A DNA stretch of 43,189 nucleotides from Serratia marcescens subsp. marcescens ATCC 13880 (GTDB lineage: Bacteria; Pseudomonadota; Gammaproteobacteria; Enterobacterales; Enterobacteriaceae): the NCBI RefSeq assembly GCF_017299535.1, contig NZ_CP071239.1, positions 1 through 43,189 on the forward strand, read 5' to 3'. The notes under the pieces are model-generated. The model searched no databases. It was not told the DNA's origin and saw only the letters and a list, made by a program, of their open reading frames with translations. The translations under genes and the position numbers were made by a program. Position 1 is the first letter of the stretch. Every line of letters starts with the position of its first letter. Below are positions 16,084-25,259 of the stretch, piece by piece.

Positions 16084-18196
16084 GCTCTCGTTCAAACAAT
16101 TGGTTAGCCAGTTGGCTCTGCGGCTGCGCCACCGGGTTCCTATGGTGCACCAGACCGAGTCGTCGGAATGCGGACTGGCCTGTCTGGCGATGATCTGCGG
16201 TTATTTCGGCAAAAACATCGACCTGATCGCACTGCGCCGGCAGTTCAACCTGTCAACCCGCGGTGCAACGCTGGTTGGACTGACCGGCATCGCCGAGCAA
16301 TTGGGGTTGAGCACCCGTCCTCTGTCTCTGGATCTGGACGAACTCGGTGCGCTAAAACTGCCCTGCATTCTGCACTGGGAATTCAACCATTTCGTGGTGC
16401 TGGTCAGCGTCAACGGTCACCGCGCGGTGCTGCATGATCCGGCGCGCGGGCGCCGGGCCGTCAGCCTGACGGAACTGTCGCACAGTTTCACCGGCGTAGC
16501 GCTAGAGGTCTGGCCCGGCAGCACCTTCATCGCCGACAGCGTCCGCCATCAATTCAGCCTTCGTTCGCTGATCGGCAGTGTACACGGTCTCAAGGGGGCG
16601 CTCGGTAAGATCTTTTGCCTGTCTTTGGTGTTCGAAATCATCAACCTGGTGATGCCCATCGGCACGCAGCTGGTGATGGATCACGCTATTCCCGCCGGGG
16701 ATCGTGGGTTACTGACGCTCATCTGCGTTGGGCTGATGCTGTTCATCCTGTTGCGTGCCGCCATTGGCATGGTGCGCGCCTGGTCCGGACTGGTCATGTC
16801 GACGCTCATCAACGTGCAGTGGCAGTCCGGCCTGTTTACCCACCTGTTGCGCCTGCCGCTTGGTTACTTTGAACGGCGCAAGCTAGGTGACATTCAGTCT
16901 CGCTTCGGTTCACTGGATACGCTGCGCAGCACCTTCACCACCAGTATCGTCGGCGCCATCATGGATGGCATCATGGTGATTGGTGTACTGGTGATGATGG
17001 TGCTGTATGGTGGCTGGCTGAGCGGGGTGGTGGTCGCCTTCACCGGGCTCTACGTGCTGATGCGCCTGCTGACCTATGGGTATTATCGCCAGTTGTCTGA
17101 AGAAGCGCTGGTGAGAAATGCCCGCGCCGGTTCCTATTTTATGGAGACGCTGTACGGTATTGCCACGGTCAAGATGCAGGGCATGGCGGAACGCCGCATC
17201 GCCCACTGGCTCAACCTGGAAATCGACAGCATCAATACCGATATCCGGATCACCAAAATGGATATGTTGTTTGGCGGGATAAACACCTTCGTGGCAACCT
17301 GTGACCAGGTTGTCATACTGTGGCTGGGGGCCAGCCTGGTGATCGACAATCAGATGACCCTCGGCATGTTCGTTGCGTTCGGCGCCTTTCGGGGACAGTT
17401 TTCTGACCGTATTGGGTCGCTGACGGAATTTTTGTTGCAGCTGCGCATGATGAGCCTGCATAACGAACGTATTGCCGATATCGCCCTGCACCCACGAGAA
17501 AACCGTAAACCCGACCTTCCCTACGCGGGGGGAATGCACCCCGCGGGGCTGTCTACCCACGCCCTGAGCTACCGGTACGATAGTCAGTCACCGGCAGTCT
17601 TCGATGCCCTGAACATCAACATTGCGCCAGGCGAGTGCGTGGCCATCGTCGGCCCGTCCGGCACTGGCAAGACCACGTTGATGAAGGTGCTGTGCGGGCT
17701 GTTTCCCCCAAATTCAGGGCAGGTTGAGGTGAACGGCATCGATATCCGGCAGCTCGGCATCAACAACTACCACAAGATGATCGCCTGCGTGATGCAGGAC
17801 GACAAGTTGTTCTCCGGCTCGATTCGGGAAAATATCTGCGGATTCACAGATGAGTTGGATGACGCCTGGATGGAAGCCTGTGCCCGAACCAGCTATCTGC
17901 ATGAGGTGATCATGGGCATGCCGATGGGGTACGAAACCCTGATTGGTGAGCTGGGGGAAGGATTATCCGGCGGGCAGAAGCAACGCTTGTTCATTGCCCG
18001 GGCCATTTACAAGAGGCCGGCGATTTTGTTCCTGGACGAGGCGACCAGTGCGCTGGACAAGGAGAGTGAAACGAGGGTGAATCAGGCGATTAAGGCACTC
18101 AGTATTACGCGGGTGATCATTGCCCATCGAGAATCAACCATTGCGTCGGCAGATCGGGTGATTAACCTAGACGACAGCAGGTGTCAGCGCCAGTGA
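16076..18196 (+). CDS. cvaB: CvaB-like peptidase-containing ABC exporter
   Basis: This 706-residue exporter has an N-terminal C39 peptidase, a six-helix membrane domain and an ATPase. Peptidase residues are Cys32 ([11 protein letters not shown]), His105 (EFNHFVVL) and Asp121 (HDPARG), the same numbers as in E. coli CvaB. Walker [10 protein letters not shown] is at 526-534, the signature LSGGQ at 630-634 and Walker B ILFLDEA at 650-656. It removes the Gly-Gly leader and exports the microcin. The start at ATG 16076 overlaps the cvaA frame (ATG within the last codons), so translation is coupled. The right inverted repeat of the cassette begins 18 bases after the stop. Confidence 0.94.
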   Translation: MNKLSFKQLVSQLALRLRHRVPMVHQTESSECGLACLAMICGYFGKNIDLIALRRQFNLSTRGATLVGLTGIAEQLGLSTRPLSLDLDELGALKLPCILHWEFNHFVVLVSVNGHRAVLHDPARGRRAVSLTELSHSFTGVALEVWPGSTFIADSVRHQFSLRSLIGSVHGLKGALGKIFCLSLVFEIINLVMPIGTQLVMDHAIPAGDRGLLTLICVGLMLFILLRAAIGMVRAWSGLVMSTLINVQWQSGLFTHLLRLPLGYFERRKLGDIQSRFGSLDTLRSTFTTSIVGAIMDGIMVIGVLVMMVLYGGWLSGVVVAFTGLYVLMRLLTYGYYRQLSEEALVRNARAGSYFMETLYGIATVKMQGMAERRIAHWLNLEIDSINTDIRITKMDMLFGGINTFVATCDQVVILWLGASLVIDNQMTLGMFVAFGAFRGQFSDRIGSLTEFLLQLRMMSLHNERIADIALHPRENRKPDLPYAGGMHPAGLSTHALSYRYDSQSPAVFDALNINIAPGECVAIVGPSGTGKTTLMKVLCGLFPPNSGQVEVNGIDIRQLGINNYHKMIACVMQDDKLFSGSIRENICGFTDELDDAWMEACARTSYLHEVIMGMPMGYETLIGELGEGLSGGQKQRLFIARAIYKRPAILFLDEATSALDKESETRVNQAIKALSITRVIIAHRESTIASADRVINLDDSRCQRQ

Positions 18197-18552
18197 TATA
18201 AGGTAAACTGTACTAGGCTGTGTCCCTTATGTTTGAGCGCCCTGAAAACATCAGTGAGTTGGGTGGAGTGGCAACTCATACGGATGCCGCCTGGCAAAAA
18301 CAGCATAATGGGATCGTTGACCATCTGCGACGGATTTCCAGCAGGTAAGTCCGTGGAAATATGTACCGGAAGCAATCCTGACTCATTTTTCCTGCGTTCG
18401 TATTTTGCGACCACCTGCGGCCATTCGCGCATCGCAGTAAAGGCAATATGATGTAGTTCGGCATATTGCTGCCGGGTAAGTCCACTGGAGCGCCAGGCGG
18501 CGACATGGTGTTTTTTATCTTCAATAGTCCATCGTTTTTTCGTAAGCGTCAC
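18184..18552 (-). pseudogene. tnpA: IS66-family accessory protein TnpA, 3' end disrupted
   Basis: The first ~105 codons resemble IS66 TnpA, a helix-turn-helix protein (WTIEDKKHHVAAWRSSGLTR) with the typical end IMLFLPGGIRMSC and LTDVFRALKH. After ALKH the frame runs into the 16-bp inverted repeat of the microcin cassette (18214-18229), so the last codons are foreign. Start is GTG at 18552 inside the IS66 end sequence. Confidence 0.7.
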
Positions 18553-18892
18553 ATTTGAACCGTATTGACGCTTAGAGTGAGGTGAGATCGACTTTCCAGG
18601 GCAACAGATCGCGCACTCGATTCGCCGGCCAGTCCTGGATATGTCCGATGACGTAGCGCAGCCACGCCTCCGGCTCTACGCCGTTGAGTTTGCACGTGCC
18701 GATCAGCGAGTACAGGAGCGCAGCACACTCTCCGCCTGCATCTGACCCGGCGAACAGCCAGTTTTTTCGCCCCAGCGCGACTCCGCGCAGGGCGTTCTCC
18801 GCGATATTGTTGTCGATTTCCGCCCAGCCGTTCTCGCAGTAGAGATTCAACGCATTCCACTGCTTCAACGTAAGCGTCACGTTTGAACCGTA
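18542..18892. repeat. IS66 terminal sequence repeated twice
   Basis: A 23-base sequence beginning GTAAGCGTCAC and ending TTTGAACCGTA is present at 18542-18564 and 18870-18892 with one mismatch. At 18543-18574 it is part of a larger inverted arrangement TAAGCGTCA...TGACGCTTA. These look like IS66 end sequences left by nested insertions or internal deletions. Confidence 0.5.
18572..18880 (-). pseudogene. IS66 transposase TnpC, C-terminal fragment
   Basis: The frame gives about 98 residues that match the C terminus of the complete TnpC at 18922-20541 ([20 protein letters not shown] and [10 protein letters not shown]). The first codons (MTLT) come from the IS66 end sequence that normally starts tnpA, so an internal deletion has joined the 5' tip of the element to the last ~300 bases of tnpC. 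Sequence differences from the full copy show it is a different IS66 member. Confidence 0.8.
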
Positions 18893-18921
18893 AGCGCCCT
18901 GTGTAGGACGTAGCGTAAGGA

Positions 18922-20541
18922 TTATTTTACGGTTGTGAGGTTCCAGGGCAGCAGTTCGTGCACCCGGTTCGATGGCCAGTCGCTGATTTTGCCGAGTACA
19001 TCGCGCAACCAGCCCTCTGGCTCCACGCCATTCAGCTTGCAGGTGCCTAGCAGACTGTAGATGATCGCCGCAGCTTCACCGCCTTTGTTCGAGCCCGCGA
19101 ACAACCAGTTTTTTCGCCCCAACGCCACGCACCGCAACGCGTTTTCAGCGATGTTGTTGTCGATTTCGACCCAACCGTCTCCGCAGAACACGTTCAGCGC
19201 ACCCCACTGCTTCAGCATGTAGCCGAACGCCTTCGCCATTTCTGCGTGTATAGACAGCGTTTTCATCTGTTCCTGGATCCACTCGTACAGCGACTGCATC
19301 AGCGGCCGGCTCTTTTCTTTCCTGACCGCCAGCCGACTTTCCGCCGGGCTGCCCCGGATATCGGCCTCAATGGCATACAGCTCCGCTATTCGTCTGAGCG
19401 CCTCGGTCGTCAGCGCCGTTGGGCGCCGGGCATGCTCGTCGTGGATTTTTCTTCGCGCGTGCGCCAGGCACGCCGCTTCCGTTACTCGACCGGTTTCATA
19501 CAGCGCGTCATAACCGCCATACGCATCCGCCTGCAGTACGCCACGGTATTCCGCTAGGTGCCCTTGAGGATGTGCACCCTTGCGGTCTGGCGAGTAGGCG
19601 AACCACACCGCCGGTGGCATCGATGCCCCGGCGTTTCGGTCATCCCGCACGTAGACCCATAACCGGGCGGTGCGTGTTTTGCCATTGCCCGGTGCCTGTA
19701 CCGGCACCGTCGTATCGTCAGTATGCACCTTGCCCGCCGACAGGATGTACCGGTTCAGCGCATCGGCCAGCGGACTCAGTTTTTCCGCCAGTGCCTGCAC
19801 CCAACGCACCATCGTGTTACGGCTCAGCTCAAGGCCGTGCCGCGCGTAGATTTCGCTCTGACGATACAGCGGCGTATGCTCAACGTATTTACTCACCAGG
19901 ATACGCGCCAGCAGCCCCGGGCTGGCATAACTGCGGTCCAGCGGCTTCGCCGGCAAGGGGGCCTGCACGATGGCATCGCACTTCCGGCAGGCCAGCTTCG
20001 GCCGCACCGTTTCGATGACCCTGAAGGCATTGTTGATGATATCCAACTGATCGCTGACCGTTTCACCCAGCGCCGCCAATTCGCCGGCGCAGACCGGGCA
20101 GACCTTTTCCGCCGGTTCGATACGCACGGTCTCACGTGGTAACGTCGGCGGCAGCGGCTTGCGCGATGAAGGGCGCGGTGTGACCGGTTTTTCTGCCGAC
20201 CCTTCTGGAACAACGCCTGTTTCAGCAGACTCCGCCGTTACCGCTGCTACGGCCTCCAGCCCCCCCTTGGCGGTATGCAGCCGGCCTTCCATTTCGTCCA
20301 ACCGTTTTTCGGCCTCGCGGATTTTTTTCTCGAGCTTGTTGCGCAGTTTTTCCGAGCTTTGGCCGAACAGCATCCGTTTGAGTTTATCGAGCTGGCTCTT
20401 CAGGCGTTCGATTTCCCGCTCATAGCCGGCTACCTGCCCTTCATAGCGGCACATCTGAGCCTGGAGCTGCTTTAGCAACACCTGCTGCTGGTGCACCATG
20501 GTTTTCAGCGCGTCAATGTCGTCGGGGATTTCGGTTTTCAT
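18922..20541 (-). CDS. tnpC: IS66-family transposase TnpC
   Basis: This full-length TnpC has 539 residues: an N-terminal coiled coil/leucine-zipper region (about 10-90), a zinc-finger region (VCPVCAGEL ... [10 protein letters not shown], about 150-190), the DDE transposase domain ([22 protein letters not shown], and a conserved [12 protein letters not shown] at the C terminus). The element end lies at about 18890 (GTAAGCGCCC). The element is not complete: tnpA and most of tnpB are missing at the 5' side, where an IS3-family element begins. Confidence 0.92.
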   Translation of the reverse strand: MKTEIPDDIDALKTMVHQQQVLLKQLQAQMCRYEGQVAGYEREIERLKSQLDKLKRMLFGQSSEKLRNKLEKKIREAEKRLDEMEGRLHTAKGGLEAVAAVTAESAETGVVPEGSAEKPVTPRPSSRKPLPPTLPRETVRIEPAEKVCPVCAGELAALGETVSDQLDIINNAFRVIETVRPKLACRKCDAIVQAPLPAKPLDRSYASPGLLARILVSKYVEHTPLYRQSEIYARHGLELSRNTMVRWVQALAEKLSPLADALNRYILSAGKVHTDDTTVPVQAPGNGKTRTARLWVYVRDDRNAGASMPPAVWFAYSPDRKGAHPQGHLAEYRGVLQADAYGGYDALYETGRVTEAACLAHARRKIHDEHARRPTALTTEALRRIAELYAIEADIRGSPAESRLAVRKEKSRPLMQSLYEWIQEQMKTLSIHAEMAKAFGYMLKQWGALNVFCGDGWVEIDNNIAENALRCVALGRKNWLFAGSNKGGEAAAIIYSLLGTCKLNGVEPEGWLRDVLGKISDWPSNRVHELLPWNLTTVK

Positions 20542-20560
20542 CTCTCAACATTACAACAGG

Positions 20561-20720
20561 TTATACGCGCAGGCCAGACGGATATACGCGCTGAGGGTGT
20601 TTCCAGTTGAGGCCTTCGAGCAACATGGCCAACTGCGCTGGCGTCAGGTGGATTTTGCCGTCGCTGACGGAGGGCCAGACGAAGTGACCGCGCTCCAGGC
20701 GCTTGACGAACAGGCAAAGG
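20561..20720 (-). pseudogene. tnpB: IS66 TnpB, C-terminal fragment
   Basis: About 52 codons of the IS66 Orf2/TnpB C terminus remain (LCLFVKRLERGHFVWPSVSD, then LTPAQLAMLLEGLNWKHP), ending at 20561-20563. The upstream part is replaced by the IS3-family element that begins at 20721. Confidence 0.85.
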
Positions 20721-20737
20721 TGTAGTGGTTCACAAAA

Positions 20738-21571
20738 TCAGGACACCTTCGTAGCCTCTTTCCATTGTTTTTCGTACTCGCAGGGGGATAACCCTCCGTT
20801 ATATTTATGTGGCCTAATCTGGTTGTACCAGGTTTGTAGCCAGCTCTGAATATCCTGCGAGGCATGATGCAGATCTTTATACGCTGTGCTCGGTATCCAT
20901 TCACTTTTCAGACTTCGGAACACCCTTTCCATCGGTGAGTTATCCAGGCAGTTTCCTCGGCGACTCATGCTTTGCATTACCCCACTTCGCCATAATAACT
21001 GTCTGTATTGTTTGCTTTTATACTGACAGCCCTGGTCTGAATGAAAGAGCAGTCGCCCATGACGCCGCCGTGTCTCCAGGGCATTACGCATCGCGCGACA
21101 GGCTAGATTCGCATCCGGTGATAACGAGAGTGCCGAGCCCACCACGCGGCGTGAATAAAGATCGACGACCAACGCAAGGTAACACCAACCGCCATGGAGG
21201 CGGATATAGCTGATGTCTCCACACCATACCTGGTTCGGTGAGGCCGGCATAAATCGCCTTTTCAGCAGGTTTGGCGAGGCGACTGCTTCTTCTCGGGCTC
21301 CACGATACCGGTGCTTCCCCGGTTGGCGACTGAGTAAACCACATTCCTGCATCAGTTTTCTGGCCAACCAGCGCCCAATGGCATAACCCTTCCTGCGCAT
21401 CAGCAAACTTAACGTCCTGCTGCCGGCGGACCCGCGGCTAAGCTGATGTAACGCCCGGATCTGTGCTCGCAGTTCCAGGCGTTCGGCATCAACACGTTGG
21501 TACCGCGATGCGTAATAAACGCTGCGCGGCATCTTCAACAGACGGCATAATTCTGCTACAGGCCATTTCAT
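20738..21571 (-). CDS. IS3-family transposase OrfB (DDE integrase domain)
   Basis: The 277-residue catalytic part has an HTH_21-like N terminus and an rve integrase core with DDE residues in [18 protein letters not shown] and [14 protein letters not shown]. The reading frame is open upstream of the ATG at 21571 into the end of orfA, so a frameshifted OrfAB fusion protein is likely, as in other IS3 members. Confidence 0.92.
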   Translation of the reverse strand: MKWPVAELCRLLKMPRSVYYASRYQRVDAERLELRAQIRALHQLSRGSAGSRTLSLLMRRKGYAIGRWLARKLMQECGLLSRQPGKHRYRGAREEAVASPNLLKRRFMPASPNQVWCGDISYIRLHGGWCYLALVVDLYSRRVVGSALSLSPDANLACRAMRNALETRRRHGRLLFHSDQGCQYKSKQYRQLLWRSGVMQSMSRRGNCLDNSPMERVFRSLKSEWIPSTAYKDLHHASQDIQSWLQTWYNQIRPHKYNGGLSPCEYEKQWKEATKVS

Positions 21572-21585
21572 TTTTAGCCGTGTGA

Positions 21586-21903
21586 TCAGCGCACAGATTT
21601 GACGGGGATTTCGCTCATCAACACGGCTGCCTGCTTTAAAATCTCTTTCTCCATCTCCAGACGGCGAACCTGTTTCTCCAGCTCCTGGATGCGACGCTGG
21701 TCTGGTGTCACTGCCACGCCGGCAGGCGTAACCCCCTGGAGCTCGGCTTCATACTGACGGATCCATTTACGAAGCTGGCTGGGATCCAAATCCAGGGCTA
21801 GAGCGACATCAACAGCACGCTGTTGGTATTTAGTCACCTGCTCGATGGCTTCCAGCTTGAACTCAGGAGAAAAACGGCGTTTGGTTTGTTTACGTTGGGT
21901 CAT
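21586..21903 (-). CDS. IS3-family OrfA (helix-turn-helix)
   Basis: This 105-residue protein has a transposase-8-type helix-turn-helix ([20 protein letters not shown], then [15 protein letters not shown]) and a C-terminal leucine zipper ([20 protein letters not shown]). It binds the element ends. Confidence 0.92.
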   Translation of the reverse strand: MTQRKQTKRRFSPEFKLEAIEQVTKYQQRAVDVALALDLDPSQLRKWIRQYEAELQGVTPAGVAVTPDQRRIQELEKQVRRLEMEKEILKQAAVLMSEIPVKSVR

Positions 21904-21950
21904 TACTCGCTTACCTCAATTTTCTGTCGTTACATTAACAGGCTATTGAG

Positions 21951-22601
21951 GTGTCCGAAATTGCTGAACCACTACAGATAGCGGTGCTCGGGCTTTCTCA
22001 GCTTACGAGCATGGCGGTGGCCAAAGACTTCGGCACCTGGGGCGATCTGTACCCTGTTACCGAGCCGGACATGCTGCAGACCATTCACGAAAGGCTGACC
22101 GAATTGCAGCGCAGCGGCCGTTGGGATGAGGAAATGACTGCGTTCAAAGAGCGTACCGTGAAGCACAGCCAGCGGCCTGAGCCGGTCGCCGGCATCGGAA
22201 AAACCGAGCGCTATGCCGAACGCTTCTTCGACCCGAGCGTGCAGCTCTCTTCTGACCTGAAAGACGACAAGGGGCGCGTGTTTGCCCGCAAGGGCGACGT
22301 TATCAACCCGCTGGCCACCGTACCGTTCGCGCAGACGCTGTATTTCATCGACGGCGACGATCCGCAGCAGGTTGCCTGGATGAAGGCGCAGCAGCCGGAG
22401 ACCCTGATGGTGAAGGTCATTCTGGTCAACGGCGACATTCCCAAGACCTCTGCCGCGCTCGACAGCCGTATCTACTTCGATCAGGGCGGGGCGCTGTCGC
22501 GCCGGTTCGGGCTGACGACGGTGCCGGCGCGCATCACGGCGGCGCCGAGCGGCCTGCGGCTGCGTATCGAATCCATTCCTGCCGCCGGCAGCGCGAACTG
22601 A
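21951..22601 (+). CDS. traW: TraW, 5' end cut by IS3 (F-type pilus assembly)
   Basis: TraW is a periplasmic F-pilus assembly protein that works with TrbC and TraU. From DFGTWGDLYPVTEPDML on, the sequence matches F TraW along its length. The native part begins at 21977, inside the signal peptide (IAVLGLSQLTSMAVA). The original start codon and basic n-region are gone. The frame reads back into the IS end, where GTG at 21951 could start a fusion with MSEIAEPLQ in place of the n-region. This lacks positive charge and has a weak ribosome binding site, so export may fail. ATG at 22010 would lack most of the signal peptide. Confidence 0.88.
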   Translation: MSEIAEPLQIAVLGLSQLTSMAVAKDFGTWGDLYPVTEPDMLQTIHERLTELQRSGRWDEEMTAFKERTVKHSQRPEPVAGIGKTERYAERFFDPSVQLSSDLKDDKGRVFARKGDVINPLATVPFAQTLYFIDGDDPQQVAWMKAQQPETLMVKVILVNGDIPKTSAALDSRIYFDQGGALSRRFGLTTVPARITAAPSGLRLRIESIPAAGSAN

Positions 22602-22612
22602 AGGGGAACAGT

Positions 22613-22990
22613 ATGTTTGTGACACGTAAACGTTTTATTGCGACCGAGAATCAGCTGCAGAGCTGTCGCCAATTGCTGGCCGCGCGCCACGGCGAGTTGA
22701 TGGCCATCCGCAAGGCGGCGTCGGCAAACGGTGGGATCTACAAATGCATTCTTGAGTGCCGTGAGGTAGCCCACGAGCTGCGTAAACAGCTGCCTGCCGA
22801 TCAGGACGGTCACTGCCCTTATTTGTTCGACAAGCTGGCGCTTATCGACAGTCTGCTGGGCACCCTGGCTGCGTTATTACCGCCGCAGGATGAGGCACGT
22901 CCCACCGCTCGGATGGTTGCCGCCGGTGATGTGCAAGAGATTTACCGGGGAACGCAGTGGGCGACGCATTGCCAGGAGCGTCGCGCATGA
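22613..22990 (+). CDS. Hypothetical protein between traW and traU
   Basis: I recognise no family for this 125-residue, mostly helical, soluble-looking protein. It has no signal peptide or membrane segment. ATG at 22613 follows AGGGG and the stop overlaps the traU start (ATGA), so it is part of the transfer operon. The F plasmid has no gene at this place. Confidence 0.7.
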   Translation: MFVTRKRFIATENQLQSCRQLLAARHGELMAIRKAASANGGIYKCILECREVAHELRKQLPADQDGHCPYLFDKLALIDSLLGTLAALLPPQDEARPTARMVAAGDVQEIYRGTQWATHCQERRA

Positions 22991-23985
22991 CCCGGTGCTG
23001 GCTCTCGGCGTTGCTGGTCGTGGCAGGCCTGTTTTCGGCACCGTCACAGGCGGCGGATGCGGCCTGTCAGGGGCGCTTTGTTAACCCGATCACCGATATC
23101 TGCTGGCGCTGCATCTTCCCGCTCTCGATTGGGAGCATTCCGGTCGGGAAAGGGGATTTGCCGGATACCAGCAATCCGGGCAGCCCTATCCAGTTCTGCC
23201 CCATGCCGCCGCCGATTTTTCAGCGTATCGGTATGGCAATGGGGTACTGGGAGCCGATGGCCATGACTGACGTGACCCGTTCGCCGGGCTGCATGGTCAA
23301 TCTGGGCGGCTTCAGTATCAATCTCGGCAAGATTGGCACCGGCACGGGTGGCAGCAGTGGCAAAGGGGACGTGACCACCGCGTTCTATCACGTCCACTGG
23401 TACAAGTACCCGCTGACCTACTGGCTGAACATCATCACCTCCGCGGGCTGCCTGCAGGGTGGGGACATGGATATCGCCTACCTGTCGGAAATCGATCCGA
23501 CCTGGGTCGACAGCAGCCTGACCACCATTCTCAACCCGGAAGCCGTGGTCTTTGCCAACCCGCTGGCGCAGGGCGCCTGCGCGGCCGATGCCATTGCCAG
23601 CGGCTTCCATCTGTCGATCGACGCGCTGTTCTGGTGCGCCGGCAGTCAGGGGTCGATGTACCCGTTCAACGGCTGGGTGGCCAAGGAAATCAGCCCGCTG
23701 CAGTCGTCGGTGCTGGTCTCGGAAAAGATGGCGTTCAAACTGCACCGCCAGGGGCAAATCATGGAGTCCATCGGCAAAGACCGCGCGGTCTGCTTCGAAT
23801 ACCCGTCGCCGATCATGCCGAAAGAGCGGTGGCGTTATCAGATGGTGAACATGTACCCGGACAGCGCCCGCTGTCACCCGATGGGGCGCAGCGTGATGCG
23901 CTGGGAGGTGGGCCACAACTCACCGGCCAGCAAGAAGAACTTCGGCTACGTCATGTGGCGCAAGCGCAACTGCGTTTTTTTATAG
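22987..23985 (+). CDS. traU: TraU, conjugal transfer pilus assembly/DNA transfer protein
   Basis: TraU is a periplasmic protein of F-type systems needed mainly for DNA transfer. The 332 residues match F TraU (330). A signal peptide MTRCWLSALLVVAGLFSAPS is followed by a cysteine-rich mature part (CQGRFVNPITDICWRCIFPL; GACAADAIASGFHLSIDALF). ATG at 22987 overlaps the upstream stop by 4 bases; the frame opens 10 codons earlier but the signal peptide starts here. Confidence 0.95.
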   Translation: MTRCWLSALLVVAGLFSAPSQAADAACQGRFVNPITDICWRCIFPLSIGSIPVGKGDLPDTSNPGSPIQFCPMPPPIFQRIGMAMGYWEPMAMTDVTRSPGCMVNLGGFSINLGKIGTGTGGSSGKGDVTTAFYHVHWYKYPLTYWLNIITSAGCLQGGDMDIAYLSEIDPTWVDSSLTTILNPEAVVFANPLAQGACAADAIASGFHLSIDALFWCAGSQGSMYPFNGWVAKEISPLQSSVLVSEKMAFKLHRQGQIMESIGKDRAVCFEYPSPIMPKERWRYQMVNMYPDSARCHPMGRSVMRWEVGHNSPASKKNFGYVMWRKRNCVFL

Positions 23986-23995
23986 GGAATTGCCC

Positions 23996-24382
23996 ATGTT
24001 TTCTAAACGTATTTCATTTTTCTATCCACTGAGTTGGGTCGTATTTCTGGGGTTGGGGGCGGTTTCGTTGAGAACCGGCTCTCAAGAGCAGACCTTTTTG
24101 AATTGGCCTTTATGGCTTGGTTTATGCGTGTTAGGGACGTTGATCATTGTTTTATGGGTGGTGGTTTTCGAACCGAATGACACGTCATCTGGTCCTTATG
24201 CCTCTGGCCTGGTCTGCTTCGTTGCCTGGGTGTTGTGGTTTGTAATTTCGCTATTCGGAATAGTGGTGCAAGGGGTTGATTTCTGGCCATCAATGGAGGC
24301 GTTGTTATTGCTTAATGCGCTGACTGTGGGCCTCGCTTCGATTTTCTTCCTGGGTTTCTTGATGGCTGAGGGGGGAGTGTGA
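23996..24382 (+). CDS. Hypothetical four-helix membrane protein between traU and trbC
   Basis: The product has 128 residues with about four predicted membrane helices (for example LSWVVFLGLGAVSL, LWLGLCVLGTLIIVLWVVVF, LVCFVAWVLWFVISLFGIVV, LLLNALTVGLASIFFLGFLM). I recognise no family. ATG at 23996 follows TAGGGA. The gene is more AT-rich than traU and trbC, which suggests it was added to the operon. An exclusion or fertility role is possible but unsupported. Confidence 0.65.
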   Translation: MFSKRISFFYPLSWVVFLGLGAVSLRTGSQEQTFLNWPLWLGLCVLGTLIIVLWVVVFEPNDTSSGPYASGLVCFVAWVLWFVISLFGIVVQGVDFWPSMEALLLLNALTVGLASIFFLGFLMAEGGV

Positions 24383-24411
24383 CGGTGATCAGCAGCATTA
24401 AAGGTAACGCC

Positions 24412-25086
24412 ATGAATAGATTGAACAGCTTAGCCCTGGCGCTGACGCTTTCGGCGTTATATGTGGCAGGGAGTTGGGCTGCAGACAGCGCTGCGCCTGC
24501 CAGCGAGGTGACGATTGCGCAGCAGCAGGCGGCAGCCCAGGTGGACAGCAACCGGGCGTGGCTGCGCGAGCAGGAAAAGCGCTCGGCTGACCTGCACCAA
24601 AACACCCCGGTGCCGGAGTTCCTGCGCAATCAGCCGCCGCGTTCGCTGTCCCAGGACGACCAGTCCTTTATTAACCAACTGGCGGCAAAGCAGCGCCAGG
24701 ACGCCGCCGAGCAACCGGCCGAAGGGGCGCTGTACTTCGTGTCCTTCGCTATTCCCGAGGAGGGCATGCGCCGCATGCTGCAGGAAGCGCGTCGCTTCGG
24801 CATTCCGGCCACGTTGCGCGGCATGGTGAATGGCGACATGCGCGAAACGGTGCAGCGGGTGCAAAAACTGGTGGAGGCCGGCGGTATCGACGGTGTGCAA
24901 ATCGACCCGCAGCCGTATACCCAGTTCGGCATCACCGCCGTGCCGGCGCTGGTCGTGCGCTGTGCGGCCGGCTTCGATGTGGTGCGCGGCAACCTGCTGA
25001 TGGCACAGGCGCTGAAGAAGGTTGCCAAAGACGGCGACTGCGCCGGCGCGGCTCAGGCATTACTGGATAAGGCAGGTGTGAAATGA
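24412..25086 (+). CDS. trbC: TrbC, F-type pilin assembly protein
   Basis: TrbC is a periplasmic protein that acts with TraW in pilus assembly. The 224 residues contain a signal peptide (MNRLNSLALALTLSALYVAG) and the family's thioredoxin-like C-terminal part (GALYFVSFAIPEEGMRRMLQ; GIDGVQIDPQPYTQFGITAV). ATG at 24412 follows AAAGG at 8 bases. Confidence 0.92.
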   Translation: MNRLNSLALALTLSALYVAGSWAADSAAPASEVTIAQQQAAAQVDSNRAWLREQEKRSADLHQNTPVPEFLRNQPPRSLSQDDQSFINQLAAKQRQDAAEQPAEGALYFVSFAIPEEGMRRMLQEARRFGIPATLRGMVNGDMRETVQRVQKLVEAGGIDGVQIDPQPYTQFGITAVPALVVRCAAGFDVVRGNLLMAQALKKVAKDGDCAGAAQALLDKAGVK

Positions 25087-25259
25087 GCGGCAGCGTGAAT
25101 ATGGACATGTTTGGCACGCCCCTACAGAAGTTGTTTTCACTGATGCAACTGACCCTGGTTATCGCGGGGCTCATGGGGCTCGTACTGCTGTTATGGCTGC
25201 TATTCAGGGCGTTAATGCCGAAAAAAGGGCAAACAAAACGCGGGAGGAAAGGCAAATGA
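25083..25259 (+). CDS. Small membrane protein between trbC and traN
   Basis: A 58-residue protein starts at ATG 25083, overlapping the trbC stop (ATGA), and its stop overlaps the traN start the same way (25256-25259). It has one membrane helix (LTLVIAGLMGLVLLLWLLFR) and a basic tail (KKGQTKRGRKGK). The double overlap strongly supports translation. I recognise no family; F TrbE is also a small membrane protein nearby but lies after traN. Confidence 0.75.
   Translation: MSGSVNMDMFGTPLQKLFSLMQLTLVIAGLMGLVLLLWLLFRALMPKKGQTKRGRKGK

Larger units (their letters stand above)
14069..18229. mobile_element. Microcin cassette bounded by perfect 16-bp inverted repeats
   Basis: TAAGGGACACAGCCTA at 14069-14084 and its exact reverse complement TAGGCTGTGTCCCTTA at 18214-18229 face inward and enclose the microcin gene and both exporter genes (4161 bases). 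Both outer ends are TA, as a TA-duplicating element of the IS630/Tc1 type would leave. No transposase lies inside. The right repeat interrupts an IS66 tnpA gene. The repeats are seen directly; that the unit moved as a cassette is inference. Confidence 0.5.
20721..21976 (-). mobile_element. IS3-family insertion sequence, complete (1256 bp)
   Basis: The ends are imperfect inverted repeats: TGTAGTGGTTCA...GGACACCT on the left (20721-20748) and its counterpart on the right (21949-21976). Both orfA and orfB are intact. There is no target duplication: AGG precedes the left end and GAT follows the right end. The left flank is IS66 tnpB and the right flank is traW, so the element sits at a rearrangement junction and not at a simple insertion. 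Confidence 0.9.
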
